The notes beneath the pieces are model-generated. The model was given only the letters and a program-made list of their open reading frames with translations. It had not been told where the DNA came from and did not search any database. The translations under genes and the position numbers were made by a program. Below, one piece after another: positions 6,592 to 12,600 of a DNA stretch of 12,600 bases. Each line of letters begins with the position of its first letter. Positions within the stretch are counted from its first letter, which is position 1. The DNA is from Methanobacteriota archaeon (GTDB lineage Archaea; Thermoplasmatota; Poseidoniia; Poseidoniales; Thalassarchaeaceae): contig NZTS01000021.1 in the NCBI GenBank assembly GCA_002697105.1, positions 72,293 to 84,892 on the forward strand, given 5' to 3'.

Positions 6592-7311
6592 TCATACCTC
6601 TGGCCATCCGTCATACAATATTCTGGCTAAGTTCCATTGACCTTGACCCCACCTTTGTGGTTCTAACCATTCTCTTCCAACTAAGGCTATCAAAGAATGA
6701 TCTTTTCTTAATTGATAAGCCATTTCATGTAACTCATTAGCTGCTCTTTGATGAGCTTGCATTGTTGAAATTATCAATGGGTCCTTTGTTTCATCCATTG
6801 TTTCTCCCAATGCCTCTCTTCTTGCCATCCAGTCAAGAATAACGGATTCAACGTATGATGCCTTGTCAGTTAATCCTATCTTTTCTAGTGCTATTTTCCA
6901 GACCTCTTCCCTATACAATTCTTCGGCGTCGGATAGTTCTGAATCTAGTTGAGGTTCAACATACAATAGTACTCTTGCTTCCCAAGCAGCCCACTCTCCT
7001 GTACTGCACCATTGTGATAAAATGGATAATGGTTGACATGCATCTTCTATTCCTAGCATTTTTCGGTCGACTGCAATTTTTAGCTCTTCAATAATCATCC
7101 CATTGCCAACTTCTTTTCCCCATTTATCTGTCCATTGAAGAAAATCACCTTCTAAATCGGTAGTAAAGCTACGTTCCAGAAGAGGATTTAGTAATGGTCT
7201 AGTCTCTCTAAGTTTTTGATTTTCCATTCCGTCAGTCATTTCTGAGAATGTCATGCTAACTAATTTGTGCCACATGTCGACATCAACCAATCGAATCTGC
7301 AGGTCCGGCAT
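6592..7311 (-). CDS. Tryptophan-rich protein of unknown function
   Basis: I do not recognise this 239-residue protein. It has about 12 tryptophans (5%), far above usual, in clusters such as FLQWTDKW (57-64), QWCSTGEWAAW (100-110) and REWLEPQRWGQGQW (203-216). It looks soluble, acidic and mainly helical, with no signal peptide, membrane segment or known catalytic motif. A longer reading frame extends to 7503, but it would run into the divergent DRG gene and read low-complexity intergenic sequence. The ATG at 7311 has AGAGG five bases upstream and is clearly better. The end of the gene contains the SD site of the NAD synthesis gene downstream, so the two are coupled. A role connected with NAD or RNA metabolism would be guesswork. 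It is probably a lineage-specific conserved protein. Confidence 0.75.
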   Translation of the reverse strand: MPDLQIRLVDVDMWHKLVSMTFSEMTDGMENQKLRETRPLLNPLLERSFTTDLEGDFLQWTDKWGKEVGNGMIIEELKIAVDRKMLGIEDACQPLSILSQWCSTGEWAAWEARVLLYVEPQLDSELSDAEELYREEVWKIALEKIGLTDKASYVESVILDWMARREALGETMDETKDPLIISTMQAHQRAANELHEMAYQLRKDHSLIALVGREWLEPQRWGQGQWNLARILYDGWPEV

Positions 7312-7422
7312 GTCATCCTCTTTGGTCCGTTTGACTAGTTGGGCATGAAACCTCGCTCTAGGACGCGGGATTGAAGAGTAGTCGTTGAGAGCATAGCATG
7401 TTGATAGGGGGGACGAGAGGAA
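7312..7422. promoter_or_regulatory. Divergent intergenic region between the Trp-rich gene and the DRG GTPase gene
   Basis: Both neighbours read outward, so promoters for two transcription units are expected in or near this 111-bp stretch. I see the two SD sites (7317-7321 minus, 7415-7420 plus) but no clear TATA box or BRE in either direction. The promoter call is inferred from gene orientation. Confidence 0.4.
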
Positions 7423-8538
7423 ATGGCGACGATTCGTGAACAGATCGCATCGCTTGAAGAAGAGATTCTTAAGACCCAGAAGAATAAGGCCACTAATGCT
7501 CATATTGGTAAACTAAAAGCTAAGATTGCAGCACTAAAGGCGAAAGAAGAAAAGGCTGCGGCTCATTCTAAATCTAGTGGCGGAAGCGACGGTTTTGAGG
7601 TAAAGAAGTCAGGGGATGCCTCAGTTGCACTTGTTGGTTTTCCAAGTGTTGGTAAGTCGAGTTTGATTAGTCAACTAACTGGGGTTGATTCTGAGACCGG
7701 ATCCTTTGCGTTTACAACCCTGACTTGTATTCCGGGATTATTGGAACATAATGGAGCGAAGATTCAGATCTTGGACCTTCCTGGATTGATTAAAGGTGCA
7801 GCAGATGGAAAAGGAAGAGGTAAAGAAATTCTCAACGTAATTCGCTCTTCTGATATGGTTTTGTATGTTGTTGACCCATTCCAAGATTCTCATTTCAATA
7901 TCTTGGATGCTGAATTAAATCGTTCTGGAATGAGATTGAATGAATCGAAACCTCAGGTTTTCATTAATCGAACAGGTAGAGGGGGAATTGTAGTTCGTTC
8001 AACATGCGATCAACCAAATGTAGAATTTGAAGATGTCCAAGAAATTGTACGTTCGTATGGAATAGTTTCTGCAGAAGTGACCATGCGCAGTGTGTCAACA
8101 CACGATCACATTGTCGATACACTTGCAGGAAATTGTGTTTATTCTAGTGCTGTCGTTGTAATCAACAAGGTTGATCTGGCCTCAGAACAAGATATGGCAC
8201 GTGCTAGAGAAATGGTTCCTGAAAATTGGCCTATTTTACCTGTTTCTGCGAAAACGGGACAAGGTATAGAAGAAATGAAAGATTTCATTTTTGAACATTT
8301 AAAGTTCATGAGAGTATTTCTCAAACCTCAAGGTGAAGATGCAGATATGGTCGAGCCTCTAATCATTAAGGATACGAGCACCGTTCGTCATGTTTGTGAA
8401 AAATTACATCGAGATTTTGTCCGTAAATTTCGCTATGCTCGAGTTAAGGGGCCATCTGCTAAGTTTGATTGGCAACGAGTGGGGTTAGACCATTTATTGA
8501 AAGATGGGGATGTTTTATCCATAATTGTCCGTCGATGA
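7423..8538 (+). CDS. DRG-family (Obg-related) translation-associated GTPase with TGS domain
   Basis: The 371-residue protein follows the archaeal/eukaryotic DRG layout. It has a basic helical N-terminus (1-50, coiled-coil-like), then a GTPase domain: G1 GFPSVGKS (72-79), a G2 threonine in FAFTTL (95-100), G3 DLPG (118-121), G4 NKVD (248-251) and G5 SAK (275-277). A DRG-typical insertion lies between G3 and G4 (about 150-235). The C-terminus (about 300-371) is a TGS domain ending in LLKDGDVLSIIVRR. DRG proteins bind GTP and associate with ribosomes or RNA; the archaeal role is not settled. Length matches the family. GAGAGG lies two bases before the ATG, with a G-run (7407-7412) slightly further up. 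It is divergent from the tryptophan-rich gene across a 111-bp spacer. Confidence 0.95.
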   Translation: MATIREQIASLEEEILKTQKNKATNAHIGKLKAKIAALKAKEEKAAAHSKSSGGSDGFEVKKSGDASVALVGFPSVGKSSLISQLTGVDSETGSFAFTTLTCIPGLLEHNGAKIQILDLPGLIKGAADGKGRGKEILNVIRSSDMVLYVVDPFQDSHFNILDAELNRSGMRLNESKPQVFINRTGRGGIVVRSTCDQPNVEFEDVQEIVRSYGIVSAEVTMRSVSTHDHIVDTLAGNCVYSSAVVVINKVDLASEQDMARAREMVPENWPILPVSAKTGQGIEEMKDFIFEHLKFMRVFLKPQGEDADMVEPLIIKDTSTVRHVCEKLHRDFVRKFRYARVKGPSAKFDWQRVGLDHLLKDGDVLSIIVRR

Positions 8539-8603
8539 TTAAACTAAGTTTAGCGGTCATCGTTAAATGACCCTCCTTAGGTGCTCTGTACAGAGGCGTC
8601 ACC
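8533..8603 (+). promoter_or_regulatory. Cluster of inverted repeats between the DRG gene and the membrane-protein gene
   Basis: Three inverted repeats occupy the 65-bp spacer. TAAACT (8540-8545) and AGTTTA (8547-8552) flank one base. GGTCAT (8555-8560) and ATGACC (8567-8572) flank six bases. CTCTGTACAGAG (8584-8595) is a perfect 12-bp palindrome overlapping the SD site AGAGG (8592-8596) of the next gene. CGATGA (8533-8538) can also pair with TCATCG (8557-8562), which would compete with the second hairpin. Possible roles are a terminator, an operator or a translation-controlling leader. No promoter box is obvious. The pairing is seen in the sequence; the function is inferred. Confidence 0.45.
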
Positions 8604-10277
8604 ATGTCACGCGTTGCTCCACGAGTTGGTTTCTTTGCGAGTGGCGTTTCAGTGTTGCTTATTCTTTCACTTCTCTTGAATTCGTGGTTAGGATTATTTC
8701 CTGCAGTAATTTCAGGTGTTGTGCCAATGAAATTCCATCTTCATTATTACATTGCTAATTTGTTAGGACTAGAATTTTCTGCTGCAGCATACTCTGAATC
8801 TGGAGTAATTACACTTCAAGAGAATGTACAATTGATTCTTCTTCCTATTTCACTAACTGCTGCTAGAGTAGGTCTTCGTAAAAGACCAGTTTTCGAAATG
8901 CCAAAAACAGCTAGTTTGTCAGAACAGGCAGAAGCAATGGAAGCCGGAACGGTTGCTAAGGTTGAGCAATTAAATCAGTCCAGCAGTATTAGGATTTTAC
9001 TTTCTAGAGTAATTCTTCTTGGTGCATCATTACTATTCGTATTGAATAGTATGCTGGGTATCCTTCCGGGTTTCTTCTTTGACCAAGGTGGAATGAAAAT
9101 CCATCCGATTTATGCTCTTTTTCGCCTCCTTGGAATGGACCCAAGTGGACCCACATGGTCCCAAGCATCTATGATTGGTACTCAAGAAATTATCATGATT
9201 TGGATAATGGTTTTCCTTACTCCAGTAGCATTCTCAATAAGGCCCAAACCTGCTAAATCTGAACAACCTCCATCTGAATTACCTCCTGTTGGTAGATCAA
9301 ATGATAGAGTGATTAATCCCCTTGCCGCTGAAGTTATTGCGTCAGTTTTGGGAGAAGCACAGAGGGTTGATTCTGAAACAGTTGACTCCGCCCTCGGTGA
9401 GATGGATAAGTTAGTGGAGTTAGGGGTTACATCTTCTTCGTCAGGTATTATGGCAAACGTAGAAGAAAATGAGGATGCAGAAGAATCATCTGACCCAGAA
9501 TTTGTGATAGAGGCCCCAAAAGAAGAAGCCAAATTACATCTGGATAAGGATGACGTTAATGCGATAGAAAAAGACATTCATGAGGAATTTATTCCAGATG
9601 CCTCAACGCTTTTGGGAATTGAATCTCCAAATGAAAATTCTTCTGAATCAACACTAGAAAATGAATCCTTACTGGGGGCTGAAGAGAAGTCTCCTACAGT
9701 CGAAGAAGAAGTGCAAGATGTTGAAATATCTCAAGACGAAGAAACCGAATCTTCCATCGAAGAACTTGAAGGGAAAGAAGTGGATATTTCACAAGACGAA
9801 GTTAGTGAATCTGAAATATTAGACCAAGAAATTGAAGACTCTTCTTCTCCAATTAAGGCTACTCCAAGTATTACAGGAGAGATGCCAGTCAGGCCAACTA
9901 GTCTTCCTGCTACCGCAGAATTAGATCCAAAGACTGGAAGATGGATGATTAATGGTGTTCCAGTAGGCCCTAAGGTAACTGCAACCGGCCTAGATTCTGA
10001 TTCCGGAAATCTAAGGATAGGTGGGGACGACCCCCTTAAGCAGTCTAAGAAAAACGAGGATGTTTCTACTCCAAAGAGTCCGGAACGTAAAGGTGAGAAA
10101 AGAGGTCAGAAGATTGAGGCGCCTGAGCCTGAAGTATCTCCTCAAAGAAGAACTAAAGATGGGCAAAAAGAACACGAGCCACTTCCTGATATGCCTGAGA
10201 TGACTGGAAGACCAAATGCTGAGAAACCTAAGGAAAGAAAAGATGATGTCGAACTTCCAGATATGCCAAAATTCTAA
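8604..10277 (+). CDS. Membrane protein with duplicated two-helix module and long acidic tail, next to tatC; function unknown
   Basis: I do not recognise this 557-residue protein. Hydrophobic segments lie at about 9-37, 67-90, 131-159 and 190-212. Residues 18-95 and 140-217 align without gaps at a constant offset of 122: LNSxLGxxP, MKxHxxY, LLG and QE occur in both copies. Positive-inside signals (R88, R92-R94; R213, K215, K218) predict both ends in the cytoplasm, with the MKxH loops outside. The tail (217-557) is soluble and probably disordered. It is strongly acidic at about 285-415, has a repeated VxISQDE (373-379, 393-399), a segment DPKTGRWMINGVPVGPK (441-457), then a charged part with two LPDMP motifs (527-531, 551-555). 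The second helix of each module vaguely recalls TatA/TatB, and tatC follows 42 bp downstream. The start at 8604 has AGAGG seven bases upstream. Confidence 0.8.
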   Translation: MSRVAPRVGFFASGVSVLLILSLLLNSWLGLFPAVISGVVPMKFHLHYYIANLLGLEFSAAAYSESGVITLQENVQLILLPISLTAARVGLRKRPVFEMPKTASLSEQAEAMEAGTVAKVEQLNQSSSIRILLSRVILLGASLLFVLNSMLGILPGFFFDQGGMKIHPIYALFRLLGMDPSGPTWSQASMIGTQEIIMIWIMVFLTPVAFSIRPKPAKSEQPPSELPPVGRSNDRVINPLAAEVIASVLGEAQRVDSETVDSALGEMDKLVELGVTSSSSGIMANVEENEDAEESSDPEFVIEAPKEEAKLHLDKDDVNAIEKDIHEEFIPDASTLLGIESPNENSSESTLENESLLGAEEKSPTVEEEVQDVEISQDEETESSIEELEGKEVDISQDEVSESEILDQEIEDSSSPIKATPSITGEMPVRPTSLPATAELDPKTGRWMINGVPVGPKVTATGLDSDSGNLRIGGDDPLKQSKKNEDVSTPKSPERKGEKRGQKIEAPEPEVSPQRRTKDGQKEHEPLPDMPEMTGRPNAEKPKERKDDVELPDMPKF

Positions 10278-10302
10278 TTTCGATACTAAATTATGCTGAA
10301 AT

Positions 10303-10309
10303 AAGGAGG
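10303..10309 (+). promoter_or_regulatory. Strong ribosome binding site of tatC with two possible starts
   Basis: AAGGAGG is one of the strongest SD sites in the window. It lies seven bases before an in-frame TTG (10317) and ten before the ATG (10320). The two starts differ by one residue. ATG is preferred on codon grounds, TTG on spacing. Confidence 0.65.
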
Positions 10310-10319
10310 CAATTTTTTG

Positions 10320-11081
10320 ATGCGCTCTAAGGAAGTAGAATCTTTTGAGATTTTACGCGTATTAGGCGAGCAAATCAGAGTTAGAATAGGTCTACTTGCA
10401 TTTGTTGGTATTCTTTGTATTTCCATAGGGTACATACTCGCAGGAGAAGGCGTCCAATGGTTACTATCTTCATCATTTTTACCTGATGGTGCCAAGGTAG
10501 TTGTACTACATCCACTCGAAGTAGTTCTTCTGCGTTTGAGAATTGCGGGATATCTTGCGCTGACAGTAATTGTAATTGTTCTTTCTATCGATGTACTTCT
10601 ACGCGGAAGAAGAGTTGACTCTTTACGGGAATCTGCATCAGATCTTTCTATTTCTATTCAACCTCATGTTGGAACTGCAATTGTTGTTTTTTTCTCGATG
10701 TTTGGATTATCTATTTTGGGAGTGTTCTATTCTTTTGAATTTGTAATACCGCTGTTGTTAGAATATCTTACTTCGGATGCTGCATCAGTAGGACTTACTA
10801 CAACTTGGCAACTAGAGGCATGGGCTGGTTTCATTGTTTCTTTAACAGGAGCGAGTGTACTTGTTTTTCAAACTCCCTTGGTTATCCTAGCACTTCTAAG
10901 AAGAGAATTAGTAAGCAGAGAATCTATCTCTTCCAGACGTCGAGAAATCTGGTTTGTAACCGTTGCATTTTCTGCATTTGTTAGCCCCCCCGATCCATTA
11001 TCCCTACTTTTGGTCGCTTTACCTGTAATCGTGCTAATGGAAGGCACTTTGATACTAGATTCACTGTTTTCTAATGATTAG
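10320..11081 (+). CDS. tatC: Twin-arginine translocase subunit TatC (divergent)
   Basis: TatC is the membrane receptor of the Tat pathway, which exports folded proteins with twin-arginine signal peptides. The 253-residue protein has six hydrophobic segments (about 22-42, 70-93, 118-146, 165-193, 210-228, 229-246), matching the family. Recognisable parts are [14 protein letters not shown] (64-77), the third-helix segment [17 protein letters not shown] (134-150), [16 protein letters not shown] (181-196), and [21 protein letters not shown] (222-242), the conserved PPD and ME segments before and within helix 6. The N-terminal HLxELRxR motif is reduced to LGEQIRVR (15-22), and the usual Glu before helix 3 seems absent, so signal-peptide binding may differ. 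The assignment as TatC is good; details are by-eye alignment. It follows the duplicated membrane protein by 42 bp and precedes purE by 43 bp. No standard tatA is in the window. Confidence 0.85.
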   Translation: MRSKEVESFEILRVLGEQIRVRIGLLAFVGILCISIGYILAGEGVQWLLSSSFLPDGAKVVVLHPLEVVLLRLRIAGYLALTVIVIVLSIDVLLRGRRVDSLRESASDLSISIQPHVGTAIVVFFSMFGLSILGVFYSFEFVIPLLLEYLTSDAASVGLTTTWQLEAWAGFIVSLTGASVLVFQTPLVILALLRRELVSRESISSRRREIWFVTVAFSAFVSPPDPLSLLLVALPVIVLMEGTLILDSLFSND

Positions 11082-11124
11082 TTCAAACGGTGAACGCTTT
11101 GAACCGACTGCCCTGCGGAGGTAC

Positions 11125-11610
11125 ATGGACATCACAATTGTACTAGGTAGCAAGTCGGACATGCCGGTAGCAGAAAAAGCAGCGAAAATACTCGATAGTT
11201 TCGAAGTTAAGTATCAAATTCGTATAGCTAGTGCCCATCGTTCTCCTGATTATCTTCACGGAATTGTAGATGTTGCTGAAGAAGATGGATGCATGGTGTA
11301 TATCGGGATGGCTGGAGTGGCTGCTGCTCTTCCCGGTGTTCTTGCATCCATGACCTCTAAACCAGTTATTGGTGTACCAGTAGGGAGTAAAGTACCGTAT
11401 GACAGTCTCTTGAGTATTGTTCAGATGCCTCCAGGAATGCCTGTAGCGACCGTTGGGGTTGATAGAGGGGATAACGCAGCGTTGCTCGCTTTACAGATTA
11501 TTGGGGTTGCAAACGATTCAATAGCGGAAGCAATAGTCGCATACAGGGAAATGAGAACAAATGCAGTTATTGCCGATGATCAAGCCCTCCAAGAAGAACG
11601 TGGCGCTTAG
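11125..11610 (+). CDS. purE: N5-carboxyaminoimidazole ribonucleotide mutase / AIR carboxylase catalytic subunit PurE
   Basis: PurE makes 4-carboxy-5-aminoimidazole ribonucleotide in IMP synthesis, either by rearranging N5-CAIR (class I, needing PurK) or by direct carboxylation of AIR (class II). The 161-residue protein has GSKSDMP (8-14), the active-site SAHRSP (36-41, His38), [11 protein letters not shown] (61-71) and [19 protein letters not shown] (97-115). Class I enzymes usually have GGAAHLPG where this has GVAAALPG, so the second active-site histidine is Ala68. I chose the ATG at 11125 because GGAGGT lies two bases upstream and the protein then begins at the first beta strand. An ATG at 11074 overlaps tatC and would add 17 residues unlike the family. 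The next gene makes GMP from the same purine pathway and starts 8 bp later. Confidence 0.93.
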   Translation: MDITIVLGSKSDMPVAEKAAKILDSFEVKYQIRIASAHRSPDYLHGIVDVAEEDGCMVYIGMAGVAAALPGVLASMTSKPVIGVPVGSKVPYDSLLSIVQMPPGMPVATVGVDRGDNAALLALQIIGVANDSIAEAIVAYREMRTNAVIADDQALQEERGA

Positions 11611-11614
11611 GTGG
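11609..11614 (+). promoter_or_regulatory. Ribosome binding site of the GMP synthase gene overlapping the purE stop
   Basis: AGGTGG ends four bases before the ATG at 11619 and shares its first two bases with the purE stop codon TAG (11608-11610). This is the same arrangement as at deoC and suggests coupled translation of the two purine genes. Confidence 0.65.
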
Positions 11615-11618
11615 TCCT

Positions 11619-12563
11619 ATGGACACTCAGATGTTAATCGATGAGGCTGTAGAGGCCCTGACATCGAAGATCGATGATACTGCAATCATTGCATGCAGTG
11701 GAGGTATCGACAGTACAGTTGCTGCGGTTTTAGCGAATCGTGCGATTGGATCTATGCTACATTGCGTATATGTTGACACAGGATTCATGAGAAAGAATGA
11801 GACAGAAGAAGTATCAAAAATGCTCCATGAACAGGGTTTGAATCTTAAAGTGGTAGACGCTAGTGACAGATTCTTCAAGCATCTCGAAGGAGTAATTGAT
11901 CCTGAAGAGAAAAGAAAAGTAATTGGTGAACAATTCATCAGAGTTTTTGAAGAAGAGCAAGATTTGATTGGTGCCAAGTATCTTGTTCAAGGAACAATCG
12001 CTCCAGACTGGATTGAGTCAGGAGGGGGCTCTCGTGATACAATCAAATCACATCACAATGTGGGAGGACTTCCAGAAGATGTTGATTTAGTAATTGTAGA
12101 ACCGTTGAGAGAATTTTACAAAGACGAGGTGAGAGCGATAGCCCGCGTTTTGGACATTCCATCCTCTGAAAGACAGCCTTTCCCTGGACCTGGTCTTGCT
12201 GTTCGGGTTCTGGGAGAATTAACCCGAGAACGTGTTGAAACTTGTAGGGAAGCATGTCACATTGTCGAAGAAGATCTTCGTGCGGCTGCTGAAGAAGGCA
12301 AATGTGACATTCCTTGGCAATATTTCGCAGCCTTGTTACCTGTTCGGAGCGTGGGAGTACATGGGGATGTTCGAGTTCACGGAGAGACCATAGTTGTCAG
12401 AGCAGTTCACAGTTTAGACGGCATGTCTGCTCATTATGCTCCTATTCCTCATGAGGTACTGGCTGCTACCTCAACTCGTATAACCAATGCACTGAAGGGA
12501 AGTGTGAATCGAGTTGTTTACGATATTACCCACAAACCTCCTGGAACAATTGAGTGGGAATGA
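11619..12563 (+). CDS. guaAB: GMP synthase (glutamine-hydrolysing), ATP-pyrophosphatase subunit B
   Basis: This subunit adenylates XMP and replaces the adenylate with ammonia to form GMP. The 314-residue protein lacks the glutaminase domain found in bacterial GuaA, as in archaea, where the glutaminase is a separate protein (subunit A) not seen here. It begins with an N-type PP-ATPase domain containing the P-loop SGGIDST (27-33), YLVQGTIAPDWIESGGG (121-137) and KSHHNVGGLP (143-152). RQPFPGPGLAVRVLG (185-199) then starts the dimerisation domain, which ends in DITHKPPGTIEWE, typical of the family's C-terminus. Length matches archaeal subunit B. The ATG at 11619 has AGGTGG four bases upstream. 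Translation ends with tandem stops TGA-TAA. The remaining 37 bases to the window end hold no identified gene, only a weak hairpin and a G-rich end. Confidence 0.95.
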   Translation: MDTQMLIDEAVEALTSKIDDTAIIACSGGIDSTVAAVLANRAIGSMLHCVYVDTGFMRKNETEEVSKMLHEQGLNLKVVDASDRFFKHLEGVIDPEEKRKVIGEQFIRVFEEEQDLIGAKYLVQGTIAPDWIESGGGSRDTIKSHHNVGGLPEDVDLVIVEPLREFYKDEVRAIARVLDIPSSERQPFPGPGLAVRVLGELTRERVETCREACHIVEEDLRAAAEEGKCDIPWQYFAALLPVRSVGVHGDVRVHGETIVVRAVHSLDGMSAHYAPIPHEVLAATSTRITNALKGSVNRVVYDITHKPPGTIEWE

Positions 12564-12600
12564 TAATTGTATCCACCCGATTCCTTCATCAATGGAGGGG

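Noticed and set aside
7312-7503. 64-residue N-terminal extension of the Trp-rich protein
   Set aside because: It overlaps the start of the divergent DRG gene, has no supporting SD site, and the ATG at 7311 is preceded by a good one.
9001-9260. Calling the duplicated membrane protein TatA outright
   Set aside because: It lacks the Phe-Gly hinge and an evident amphipathic helix and has four membrane segments, so only a hypothesis is reported.
9182-9577. 131-codon minus-strand frame opposite the membrane protein gene
   Set aside because: It mirrors the Ser/Glu-rich tail region of a convincing gene, is low-complexity, and has no SD site or recognised motif.
11627-11977. 116-codon minus-strand frame opposite the GMP synthase gene
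   Set aside because: Antisense shadow of a clear PP-ATPase domain; no motif.
12583-12598. Hairpin CCTTCA/TGGAGG after the GMP synthase gene as a terminator
   Set aside because: Only six pairs including one T-G, no T-tract within the window, and the G-rich end could be the next gene's SD site.

Overview
The window looks like a chromosomal piece from an archaeon, most probably a marine planktonic euryarchaeote of the Marine Group II/III (Poseidoniia, Thermoplasmatota) type. Supporting evidence: an archaeal-type split GMP synthase (ATP-pyrophosphatase subunit alone, no glutaminase domain), an archaeal NadM-type NMN adenylyltransferase, a DRG-family GTPase with TGS domain, an archaeal-style uncharacterised radical SAM protein, and a bacterial-type GrpE, a chaperone acquired by many mesophilic archaea. 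The DNA is moderately AT-rich and densely packed, and most starts are marked by AGGTGA/GGAGG-like Shine-Dalgarno (SD) sites 2-7 nt upstream. Clade placement is inference from gene content, not from a marker search. I saw no rRNA, tRNA, CRISPR array, insertion sequence or phage gene, and no gene-free stretch longer than about 110 bp.

Layout. (1) Positions 1-3038, leftward: a class V aminotransferase, deoxyribose-phosphate aldolase (deoC), and a thioredoxin-CcdA fusion cut off by the left edge. (2) Positions 3141-6025, rightward: pdxT, a radical SAM protein, grpE and a membrane-anchored DUF1499-like protein. Groups 1 and 2 diverge from a 102-bp spacer holding an interrupted inverted repeat. (3) Positions 6026-7311, leftward: a tryptophan-rich protein of unknown function coupled to NMN adenylyltransferase. 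The stop codons of groups 2 and 3 abut with no base between them. (4) Positions 7423-12563, rightward: DRG GTPase, an unrecognised four-helix membrane protein with a long acidic tail, tatC, purE and the GMP synthase PP-ATPase subunit.

How the genes fit together. Much of the window is cofactor and purine housekeeping: PLP (pdxT), NAD (nadM), IMP (purE) and GMP (guaA subunit B), with a PLP-dependent aminotransferase divergent from the PLP-synthase glutaminase. Protein export and folding is a second theme (tatC, grpE, thioredoxin-CcdA).

The most interesting part is 8604-11081. A divergent TatC, in which the residues aligned by eye to the two twin-arginine-binding glutamates seem altered, sits just downstream of a protein built from two copies of a two-helix module. 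The second helix of each copy begins with a Gln-Glu pair and ends in basic residues, loosely like a TatA/TatB membrane segment. This may be an atypical Tat translocase arrangement; that is a hypothesis, not a demonstrated system.
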